Assembly: GCA_034008185.1 (NCBI GenBank)
Contig: CM067081.1
Coordinates: 70,066,054-70,130,053 of the forward strand
DNA from: Gorsachius magnificus
Lineage: Eukaryota; Chordata; Aves; Pelecaniformes; Ardeidae
Reading direction: 5' to 3'
DNA length: 64,000 nucleotides
Part shown: positions 46,961 to 57,235 of the stretch, in pieces
Position numbering within the stretch: the first letter of the stretch is position 1
Layout of the letters: each line of letters opens with the position of its first letter
The notes under the pieces: generated by a model
Told to the model about the DNA's origin: nothing
Database searches by the model: none
The model's input: the letters and a program-made list of their open reading frames with translations, nothing else
Translations under genes and position numbers: made by a program

Positions 46961-48220
46961 GAAGGAAAAAATGGTCATTAAACTGAACGGTGCACCACTT
47001 TTCCCCCTTGTGTGAAGTTAAACAAACTTTCCTCTAAGAAAAGCATATTAAATTCTAATGCTAGTTAATCCAACTTCCCCTGTTGCACACAAAAGAAATG
47101 CTATTGCCACCCATGCTTCTGCAGAATATTTTATAAAGGATATCCTCTCGTAAAACAAGAGACATTTTTATCCTTTTTTTCTTGATTTGCCTGTTTACAT
47201 CTAGCATGACCTCCAATAATTTCCACGATGTAGATCTAGCTGTCTAATGACATCAAAAAAAGAATTCTTTAGGGAGAAATACATCAAATTCAAGTATCTT
47301 TTCCTTTGGACAAACCATATCTTTAAATCAACTCTTGAAGAAGCTACAACCTTTTTCCTGCATCATATGCAATAAGTTCGTATCTTCATATTCAATTATT
47401 TTTCCCAAACAAGCACGATGCCCAGTCATGAGCTTGAAAACTGCAGTCCTTGAATTGCATGTTTCTTTCTTAGACTTTTTTCCTTTCCCAGATTCTTTAA
47501 GTAGGCCATATTTTTTTTTCTGGTCCTGCTAGATTTCAGGGGTCACCTTCGACATTTTTTTGATGAAAAAAGGGGTTTTTTTCTGTCTCTGGGGTTCTTT
47601 GCTTCAGTCTTTGGAAGAGGAGCTTTCAGGTCAGAAAACTCATCTTGTTTAAAGCAGAAAGCTGCTGCTTGGCAATGTAGTCCCTGCATCTTCTTTGGTA
47701 ATGGTGGGAAGGGGTTGGCTGTGGACCAGGGTATACCTGGGTGCTCAGCAATGAGCCCCTGCTTTATCTGCCCTAATACTGTTGTTCCGGAGAGGAAAAA
47801 GGGAAGGAGTTTGAAAAGTTATCACAATGTATGTACAATGGGTCTTTCGTAACTCAGAAAGTATCATGTACACACCAGAGGATAGTAGGGACACTGTGTG
47901 CTCTACTGCAGCTGGTGAGACTTACTCTGCCTGTAAGAGTTTTGTTGGTTTTAGCAGCAATTCAGGACCATATAATTCCTCAGAAATATGAGGTTAAGAA
48001 CAGACAAATAGAAAAATAGGGTGGTGGGTTACAAATAGAGTATGTTTAGAGCTTGACTTTAGCTGACATTATACTTGCTCTTTTACTACATATTGCTCAC
48101 GAGGCCTGAATAATATTTCCGTTATTTATTGTAGATGTTGCAGAAAACTTCTGCTGCGTGGACATATGCACACAGTCCCCCCTCGCCCCCACCCCATGCA
48201 CAGAGATGCATACAAAAGTA
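46961..48220. other. Non-coding stretch, no recognised gene
   Basis: AT-rich with T-runs near 47509-47517 and 47563-47582. No gene or repeat family was recognised. Confidence 0.45.
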
Positions 48221-48356
48221 ATGGACACTTTCAAGACACAGCTGGACAGGGTGCTGGACCATCGTGTCTAGACCATGCTCTTATTTAGAAAGGTTGGACC
48301 AGATGATCCCTGAGGTCCCTTCCAACATGGCATTCTATGATTCTATGATTCTATAG
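48221..48356 (+). mobile_element. CR1 LINE 3' end, strongly 5'-truncated
   Basis: Begins 'atggacactttcaagaca', passes 'ggttggaccagatgatccc' and 'aggtcccttccaacatgg', and ends with three ATTCTATG-type terminal units (48332-48356). Only about 135 bp of the 3' end remain. Its orientation is opposite to the 13.77-kb copy. Confidence 0.95.
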
Positions 48357-48780
48357 CTGTTCGTATCTTACAGAAATCCATACGTGGAAGTCTGCATAGC
48401 AGAAAACTCACATGTCCATATTAGTGGATGGTTAAGGCTAGCTTAACTTGGGTATTTTTGATGTACTCTGAACTATGGGATATCAGATGTGATCTGCCTT
48501 GTTTTTGGTCTGTTCTAGCTCCTATGAAATCAATGGCAAAATTCCTACTAAAATAGGGCATGCATGGTCATAGGCAAGGAAGTTGCATAGGCATTTTGAA
48601 AAAACACATATATATACATTCTACATTGTAAAATGTCACTTAAATATTCTCTACTCCATCACTTGAAGCAATTTTCTTCACAAATCTGGAGAAATTCCTC
48701 CTCATAAGTTAAAAATAAAACTGGTGTGAATCGTACTTTTCTAAAGACAAAAAAAGAAGTTAAAAGCACCCCCTTACAAG

Positions 48781-48832
48781 GGTGTACGTGTGTGTGTGCA
48801 TGTGTGTGCGTGCATGTACGTGTGTTTGTTCA
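48781..48832. repeat. (TG)n-rich microsatellite, interrupted
   Basis: Runs of TG with CATG and ACG interruptions between two ordinary AT-rich flanks. Confidence 0.85.
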
Positions 48833-48849
48833 TATTTTTAAAAGAACTT

Positions 48850-49480
48850 TATTTTTATGCCTCCTTTATCTCAGCAGACTGTCCGGCGTGGGATGAAAAC
48901 ATTGTCATATGCACATAAGACACAGGGAAAATGCATCCAACTGGCCTGCATTTTCTCATCTGTTACAGATTTAAGATCTTTAGCTCCACAAAATTTCGAA
49001 TTTCTCAAAAACCTGAAAACCAGAGCGAGAACCATGCACAGGAGAAAATCTCCTTTCATCACACTGGGATTATTTTTCTATCCCAGGTGCTCGAGCCTGG
49101 GCTTTCTCTTAGTCTAATTGATAACCAGCGAGCTCCTCCCCTTAACCCGCTGACTTTTGTGCGTTCCGTTCCCGGGCGACTATTGTTTCACTGTTCTACC
49201 TCATTCACTTATGGTTGACCTGGAGCTCCTGGGTTAAGCTTCCCCACTGGTATTCAACCTTGGACCTTATTATTGTTCTACTCGTCTGACCTCCGATACA
49301 CTAAATTCTAACAAGGTGATCTGAAAAAAATCACTCATTTTTTCTGTGTGGTTTCATGGCTCGTCTTTTTACCGCTCTCAGCTGATGTTCTTTTCTCCAC
49401 TTCAGACCACCAAGTGCTCTGCTTTAGTTTGTCAATTTATAGTGCTGTCATGGTTTCAAATGCTGCAACCATTGTGTGGA
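48850..49480. promoter_or_regulatory. Enhancer-like CpG-bearing unique block (candidate)
   Basis: Repeat-free, with an unusual number of CpGs for this region (ccggcg, gctcgag, cagcgag, cccgctg, gttcccgggcgac). It holds SOX-like ACTATTGTTTC and homeodomain-like TCTAATTGATAA sites near 49114 and 49181. Overlapping frames on both strands have no recognised motifs. Conservation would be needed to establish function. Confidence 0.25.
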
Positions 49481-50714
49481 ATATACTCTCCTGACCTCTG
49501 AAGCAACTTTCTGTATTTCAATTGTTAACTCATTAGGGTTTGGAAGAACAGCTGAAAAGAGAATGGCCTTTTTCCCACAATTGCTTCCAATGAGCTGCTT
49601 GAAGAGTCATCACAATCCAGGATTAAGAGAAATCAAGAGGATGCTGCTAAAAATCAGCTCCAGTTATTTTGCGTTTTTGACTAAAGGAAACAAACAAAAC
49701 CCCTCAACCCTAAATGATACTGATGCTCTTCATCAGTTCACCACTAAGATGCAAGAGAGTAGCATATTAATAAAGCTAGTGATGAAAAGATAATCTGATT
49801 TGGATAATTCAAGTTCTTTGCCAAAGTATGCCAAAATATAGACAAAATATGTTCTTTACCATCATTTTTATATTTCACTACTTTTACTGTCCACAGGCAA
49901 TCCTTTGTTTGCACTAGTCCTTTGTCTTTGGATCCTGGGCCTTGAACTGACCTCTCCCAATCAAGTTCTTCTCATAAACACTGTTTCAACTCTTCCCCTT
50001 TCAAAATGCCTTGGGAAGAGAGAGGAAGAGGAATAGAGAAATAAGTGGAAAGTACCACCAGATCTTATCCTGAAGTCAGCTCCCTCTCGAGACAACAAGA
50101 GTGCAGTCATAACCATGATTATTAAAAAAAAAAAAAAAAAATCTTTGCCTTCCTTCTTTACATTTAAGTGGAGAAATAATCTTGCTCACTGAGCAAATAG
50201 AGAGGTGCTTCTGCCATTTAGGGACAGATTTATAGCATTAGCAAAAAGTTCATGATTTTCATACTCTGAATTTTCAAATTAATGCACAACATCTTATTTC
50301 TGAGGTTTCTCTCTGTAGCAAAGACTGATCCGCCAGATTCTGAATAGTAAAAATAGCCTGTGGTTTTGCCATTTTAAATAATTTAGCGTGGTTTAGAACT
50401 CAACAATTCTAAACATGTAAAATCTAGTTACACATGCACAAATTTTTTTTTAAACAAAATGTTTTGAATGATTTTTCTATCTTTTCTCCAGTATCACAGG
50501 TGTTTAGCTCTACCACAGATTTTGGTATCAACAGAAAAAATTAACTTTTTGGACCTCATGGGAACTATGTTGAGCCTTTAACAAAATACTTCATTTTGAG
50601 AGAATAATTGATACAGTGTTCTCCCAGGTAGCACCAGTCATGGCTGCAGAGTTTGCTGATAATGTGAAATACTTGAGGGCATCCTTCGTTTTTGTGTCAG
50701 AGAATCATAATAAC
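49481..50714. other. Non-coding stretch, no recognised gene
   Basis: Contains a 19-base A-run at 50124-50142 and a T-run near 50443. A 105-codon plus-strand frame (49476-49793) shows no recognisable motif. Confidence 0.45.
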
Positions 50715-50985
50715 AGCAGCTTGCATTCTTGTAGGTCTCATGACCAAGGGTTTCAGAGTACTTTGCAAATGCTAATTTAAACTTCACAGTTTCCCAGAGG
50801 ACAAGGCTGACTTGGGTGTATCTCTACTGATTGAAATTAGCATGATATGGGAGTCACCTTTTTCCTCTCGATCCTGTAATACCCTTTTTACAGATGGGTA
50901 AATTGAGGTATTGGCTAGCAAGTGTCTTATCCAAGTCAGTGCAAGCAATGCAACTGGTATCTGATATCTGTTCTTCAGCCTTCTA
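50715..50985 (+). mobile_element. MIR/CORE-SINE-like relic
   Basis: Contains 'catgaccaagggtttcagag', 'tactttgcaaatgctaattt' and 'ttacagatgggtaaattgag', ending 'cttatccaagtcagtgcaag'. These parallel, in order, the MIR-type consensus (..ctcaaagcactttacaaa.., ..ttttacagatgaggaaactgagg.., ..cttgcccaaggtcac..). This is an ancient SINE shared among amniotes; the exact subfamily is not determined. Confidence 0.6.
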
Positions 50986-51594
50986 AATCACTTGCTAATT
51001 CTTTCGTCATGCTTGATGATTTAACATTTAACAGTTTTGTTCAGTGTTAAGTCCACCTGCTTCGAAAGAGTCTCTTTTAAACTGTGTGTACAACCAATAT
51101 AAACATAAGTTTAAATAATTAAAAAACTAGAAGTCAGTGATTATTTTAACATAATTAAAATGATGGCATAAAGTGGAAGGAATATAATCACTGTGGAGTT
51201 GATACTACCTAAAAGCAATGGATGCATTTGGTCGCCTATGTCAAACACCATTAGACTTTGTACTTTAATAAAACAGTAAAGCCAATCCTATACAGCAGCT
51301 TAAATCAATTTCCCTAGAATGATATTACAGCTGCCAGATCCTCCAAAGTTGTAGAATATTTCTTTTCTGAAGAGGTAAGAAGCTCTCAAATCTTATTGTT
51401 CCATTTAAAAATATATATATTTGCATGGATGATAAAATGATATCAGAAAGCAATTTGTGTTAGTGTTTGTACAAGCAATTGCAAAAAAAAAAGCTAGCTG
51501 ATTGCATTGCTGTGCTTCTTCTGCATCATTGTTTTTAACAGATGGTTTGCTATTATGACTGCCTTTACTTCAACAAGACTTTATAACCTTGGAA

Positions 51595-51630
51595 GTTTTT
51601 TTTGTTTGTTTGTTTGTTTGCTTTTTTGCT
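51595..51630. repeat. (GTTT)n / poly-T low-complexity tract
   Basis: A T-run, then four GTTT units, then a T-rich tail. Reads as (CAAA)n on the minus strand. Confidence 0.85.
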
Positions 51631-51829
51631 TGGAGTTATAGTGCACCATTCGTATTTTAAAAGTTTATGTGGGTTACTTTCAGTGCTTTGAATCTCAGTT
51701 AAATTCTGGTCTCTTATGGTGCTAGGATAGTAAATCTGTGCTTGATCTGGACCCAAACGTATTTTGATTGTAAATAGAAAGTCTTCTTTTATGAGGATGT
51801 TCACTTCACAGCCTGAGCAGTGTAATTTT

Positions 51830-52350
51830 TATACAGGTCTCAGCAATCAATAAAAAAGCCACAGGAGGAATGATTTATCTTGTTGGTTACAGAGACTGTC
51901 ACCGAGAGAAATTGTAAAAGATCAATTTACACAACCTGGTGTGAGAACGTTATTGATATAACACGGCTGATCAGTTTCTGGTAGTCTATGGGCAGACAAC
52001 GAGGAGAGAGCCCTGCCCTCGGATAGGGCCACTCACCAAGATCTTAATAGACTCGCTGGTCCATAAAATGGACACGAAGCCAATGAAGGGCGAGATTCTG
52101 CGTGCTCACGGTACACTGACTGGCCTGCAGGAAAATGGATTGGCTCGGCTCCGATTAGTTAGTTAAGCAGTGTCATGCATCCTCTTTTTTTTTTTTTCTT
52201 TTTTTTTTTTTTTTCCTTCCCCCCCCCCCCCCCCACTGTGAGAACTGTTCACTTGGAGGCTCACGGCCTTAATTACAAAGGGCCCTTTTAACTACAGGTC
52301 ACAGGAGTTGGCTCACTTGACAGGAAATAAGGAAACAAGCTACCTTCCTG
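51830..52350. promoter_or_regulatory. Enhancer-like block interrupted by a T/C homopolymer tract
   Basis: Repeat-free sequence with many CpGs (accgag, aacgtt, acacggc, gggcgag, gtgctcacgg, ggctccg), an inverted CCAAT box (attgg, 52139) and TTAATTACAAAGGGCC, a TCF/LEF-like ACAAAGGG next to a homeodomain core, near 52269-52284. A homopolymer tract at 52181-52235 splits the block. No coding frame. Interpretation as a conserved enhancer is inferred from composition only. Confidence 0.3.
52181..52235. repeat. Poly-T / poly-C tract
   Basis: Two T-runs of over ten bases separated by one C, then CCTTCC and a C-run of about 17. This is a polypyrimidine tract prone to slippage and to misassembly. Confidence 0.95.
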
Positions 52351-53029
52351 GGGAAAAAAAAAAAAAAAAAAAAGAAAATCAAACTTCCACTCCTCAAATT
52401 AGTTAAATGAAGCTTATCAGCACTTGTTAGTTGATCCTTTGACAGTCTGTTAATTGCAGCTGGTACATTAAGTTATGTTATAACCAGCAGGACATATGAT
52501 TAAAAAATAAATAAATCTACGGCTATGCCACATGGCATGTGTTGGTGGAGAAAACAAAGTAAGAACAATGTTGATCTTTGTTGTAAATACCACAGCACAG
52601 AAGACCTTTATAGGATGTTTTCTTTCCTATTCTGTAGAATTAAATTGTATTCTAACTGAAGGGGCTTCTTTGGATCAGAAAAGAGCTTCTCTATGCAATG
52701 AGATTAGAAAGGTTCTCATTGTGTCTTCCTAATAAAAAATAACATTCGCTATTCTGTCAATATAACCAGTCTGTATGTATGGATGTTATACATACAGCTT
52801 TTAACATACTTTTCCTGACATATACTCTCCATTATATTCTTTTATTTACAGACAATAATTTCTCACTGTTATTACTGGAGGGAAAGAAAAGAACATTAGC
52901 AGCATTAAGAAACCCCGCGGCAGTTGTTTCTCCTTTGTGGGAAGTGACTCTACTGTATAACTGCTAGCAAAATAAAGGATCCAAAGGCACATCAAGGGGG
53001 AAAAAATGTTTTCATGTGTTTAACCTGTT

Positions 53030-53260
53030 AATTATAGTAATCTACACTACAGTGTAAGTATTGTAACCTGGAATGGGAAACGGGTGTTTGAAAGAATGAG
53101 CTGACTAAGACAAAAATGATTAAATCCACACTTCGAATGGACGATTTTCATATGTAATTTGAGCTACGCATTCTTAAGTTGTTTCATTTTCACATTTCCA
53201 TGCTTATCGGCACATATCAAAGTGAAAGACTAGCTAAAATGAATGTTTTCTTACCTTCAT
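53030..53260. promoter_or_regulatory. Enhancer-like unique block (candidate)
   Basis: Non-repetitive AT-rich sequence with clustered ATGATTAAATC, TATGTAATTTGAG and CGCATTCTTAAG-like cores and a few CpGs. There is no coding potential. Called on motif density only. Confidence 0.15.
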
Positions 53261-53720
53261 CTGCTGGAGTATTTTAAATACTTCTCAAAGACTGAAAGAC
53301 GTGTTCTTCTGGACATAATATGTGTTTTTAGGTGCATTTTATGCTTAATATGAAGCCAGATTTTGAAATCCTAGACATCCCAACAATACTGCTTCTTTTT
53401 TTATCTACAGAAGAAAATATATAAACACAATGTTACTTTCATATTCCTGAATATTCAAAGTCCCTATTAATTATCATTGTCTTTCCACATGATAGAACTA
53501 GCCAACAGGCCTCTCACTGCATTCATGATACATGTCCTGAGCACAGACAAATGTGTCACCCCCGCCCCCTCCAGTTCCTTCAGGTCTGGAAGGCAAATTC
53601 TTTGTTCTGAAAATGGATGGGGTGCAGGTGCTGTCTCTTTTCGTATGCCTTCCTATGCTCAGACAGAAAAGAAATAAAGGAAGTATGAACAGAGAGAAGA
53701 AATGGAGCTTGTGAGTCCCA

Positions 53721-53740
53721 GGGAAATGGGTGGGTGGGGG
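53721..53740 (+). other. Potential G-quadruplex motif
   Basis: Four G-runs of at least three separated by loops of 4, 1 and 1 bases (GGG-aaat-GGG-t-GGG-t-GGGGG) within a purine-rich stretch. Confidence 0.6.
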
Positions 53741-54087
53741 AAGAGGATGAAGATGGCCAGATGGGGATGATGACAGAAAGAAGGGTGGGAGGGAACTTGC
53801 TCTTAGTATGTTCTCCACATGCAGAAATGACTTGATATTACTCTACATCCACGTGTGCTAGTCACCTCTCAAGCACACAAACTTGTGGAGTGAGAGTCTG
53901 GTCCAGCTGTGGGGCTTGCTCCTTTCCACCCCTGGAAAGGAGAAGCTCCCACCTCTGGGGCTACATAGTGAGGTGCAAGGTTGGCCACGGTGCCTATTGC
54001 CCTCTTCCTGACCTCCTGTCTTACTCATCCTTGATCAGGTTCCAAGGCAAATTTGGCCACAAACAGACATCTATGCCATGTTTTCAA

Positions 54088-54103
54088 GGGGGGGTGGGGT
54101 GGG
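54088..54103 (+). other. Potential G-quadruplex motif
   Basis: GGGGGGGTGGGGTGGG, four runs of at least three G with one-base loops if the seven-G run is split. Short loops favour stable parallel quadruplexes. Confidence 0.6.
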
Positions 54104-57049
54104 CAGAGGAGAGTCGCTTTCTCTCGTCAGCTGCCAAGCCATTCACTGCCTCAGGCAGTCAGCAGTCATTAGCCAGCCAGGTTCCTCCCCTGCCCTTCTC
54201 AGAATGAACTTGGGCTCTTCCTAGCACTCAGACAAATGCCGTTCCCTGTGTCGGGATGCTACCTGTGCAGAGCGAGCCTGGGCATGCTGCCAGCGAGCTG
54301 TCTCAAGTACCACGGTCATCTCCCTTTCTCCTTTGCACCCTTTTTTATTTCCCTGCTCCACTTTCAGGGCTGCTACTAAATATACACTGTGCTCCCTGAC
54401 TCAAAGCTGGTCACTTCCAGTGACTATTCCCCAAATTAGTGGCTACTCAGAATTGCAGAAAAACGTACTGAGGAAGCTCCTCACCAAGATTTTCCCTGAT
54501 TCATTGTAGGGGCAGCTGGTAAAAACACCCTGTATTCAGGTCTTTAAAGCCTTTCTATTATAGAAAATCCCCGTGACCTTTTATTTTGAGAATCGCTCAC
54601 ATCTCTGTTGTTTGTAGAAGGTGTTTGATATTCAGCAGAGGAAATCCCCTTGGGCCACAGAAGTGTCTTCTCTTTGTCCCATGAAATTCCATTTAGGATG
54701 CAAAGTGACAAAAATTGCCTTTACCCTTCTCTTATTTTTATCTCTTGGGAAAACAGTGGTAGGCGCCAGGCACTGCCAGCACCAAGCGACACACTGGACC
54801 AGCTGAAGACAAGAAAATGGAAAGGTATGTGAAGAAGAGAACAAGTCTGTGGCCCTAGATTATAAAAATTCTCAAGTGAGCAGCTTCCATCCCAAACCAC
54901 CCCTTAAAATCCTTAGCTCAAGGGGTAGGATTAAGGTAAGCCAGACCAGGCTGCTTCTTGACACCTTATCAACTCAAGATGTTTTGCTCATTCACATACA
55001 CACACAAGCGCACCTTTCCTCAGCTAATTACAGTACCGTTAAAGTTCTCAATAACTCCAGCAATAGCAGCCTGTACTGCAATGCAGAAGGTTCAAGATTC
55101 ACATGTAACTTATGATGCTGGAAGTAAGAAGGAAAGGAGTGTTAAAATAATTTACAGCAGAGTTAACTTTCCTGAGGTTGCAATAGCTAGTATTTGAGAG
55201 TTAAGAAATATCTCTGAACCCTCATTTATCCCCTTTTACCTGAAAACACTCTGGTGTAAATGTGTGTTACATATGATCATACTGCATTTTCCAGTTGACC
55301 CTGTCTAAATCAGTGTTCAGGGTGAAGGTATTCAGGGGGTAAGCGGAGGTTGGCACATACAACTAAAATGCTGATATTTTAGTCTTAAATGCTTGATTTT
55401 TACAGTCCAAGTAATTATTTTCACCTAGCAGTTTATGAGCCTGGAGTCTCCTATGTTCTTATATTTACAAATAGCATGTGCTATCCACTGAAGTAAATCT
55501 TAGTTCATTTATGTCATTCTTTGGTTAAAAAATGGCATGATTTAAGAATTTCAAAGAACTACCTAGAACCCAGGATAGCCACACAATCCACATCATTGGT
55601 GTGGTTTGTGAATTCAGTCACTGAAGGTGTTGCGTGCTCCTAATATTTTACTTCTTATGCAGAAAAATCCTGCTCAGGACTTTATGGAAGAATGTTCTTT
55701 GCCCTGGAACAAAAAACTAGAACCTGCTTCTTCATCGTTTAAGCATAGACCTATACTGTTCACTGTGCTCAGATATCAATTTTATCCAGGACTGACAATA
55801 ATCAGATTCTGGATGGGACCACACAGATATCAAAAGGACCATATTCAGCTTTGACTGAAGCTTTTCATAACTAGAGTTGGATGAAAAATAAATTTATAGT
55901 TTAGAGGGATTTCAGGCTTTAGTTCTATACCAATTCCGAAATAAATCATATTTTGCTTTCAGAATTTCTTATGGCAGGAATTCTGAGATTTTTTGAACCC
56001 TCACAGGGGCTTCTGAAATGAAATGCACTCTCAGAAACTTGGCAGCTGATGAGTAAAGTTGACATGATTCTTGCTAGCTTCACTTCAGCTCACTTCAGAA
56101 TAGCAGCAGTTCAAAGACTCACGCACATACCTTAAAATGTTTTTAACCTAATGTAGAAACCTTTACCTGTGTGGTATAAAGGTCCTTATATCTATATTTG
56201 AACAAATAGAGTAGCTTCTTCAGTCCTTTATTATGGTAGCTTTGCAGGGAGATTACTGGTAGTACAAAAATGCGAGCCGTGTTTCTAATGACTAAATGCA
56301 TCTGTAAAAAGTTTCCAGCTAAGATGGTCTTCTGCAGCATGGGGAGGCACTGAGCACTGCGCCAAGCCTCATAGGAACATGCCTCCTCCTCCTTGCTCTT
56401 TGCTTCCAGCAGGGAAAGGGCTAAGAACGTGCTGCAAAGCCCCAGCCATGCCGATGCTCAGCAGCATGTGTCAGCGCCATGTTACACGGGTAAACCGAGG
56501 CTCTGATGATTACCCCACCTCTTACTGCCAATTAAAAAGACATAAAGCCGGAGACACTGGCACCAGGGCAGAAGCTCAGAAGCCACGCTGCTTGGAGGAT
56601 CGCTCAGCCTCTCTGAGGATATAAACAGGGCAGAAATCAATTTTACTAATTGCAGCAGATACCATGAGATCTGTATCACCACTCTTTTGGAAATGAAATG
56701 CAGGTAATGAAAGCAGCTGAAATGAAGACGTTGCCAACTTGTGACACTTATTCATAACATGCACATGAATAGAAATGTCTCAGGTGGAATTTAGGATGGC
56801 CGTCAGTAACTATTGTTCAAATCATATGGTCTCTTTTGTTCCCCAAACAATTCCTTTTCCTATGGCAAATGCAGTTGCCAAAGTGAATCCGCATTCTGAT
56901 GCAGCATGTGCGCCCATGTTTGTATGTTACTTCTGTGGTACGGTGTTGCTAGTGAGTTTGGGTGAGATTTACCTGACTGAAGGTAAACTTGTTTTAGGTG
57001 TTTACATTAGGACAAAATGCATTATGCCCCAGAATTTTCTTCCTTCCAG
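54104..57049. other. Non-coding stretch, no recognised gene
   Basis: Numerous short frames on both strands without recognisable motifs; an A-rich to mixed composition; no repeat family identified. A plus-strand frame of 95 codons (56775-57062) ends just inside the candidate noncoding exon that follows. Confidence 0.4.
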
Positions 57050-57235
57050 CCAGGAGCCATAGTTAATGAGGTGTAGAAGGCTGCATCTGTGTTACCTCAA
57101 AACCAGTAGTGTCCACCCGGGTGCTCTTCAAGGGCTTATGTTTCACCAGTGATATGAACAGCAAGGATAGTGATGGTACATGGTCTTGGTGCTGGTGATG
57201 TAACTCCTGGCAGTAATGTTCTGCTGCTAATGCAG
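57050..57235 (+). ncRNA. Possible noncoding internal exon
   Basis: A strong acceptor (gaattttcttccttccag) ends at 57049 and the segment stops at a perfect donor (CAG/GTAAGT). All three frames contain early stops, so if spliced it belongs to a noncoding transcript or an untranslated region. No neighbouring exon was identified. Confidence 0.2.
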
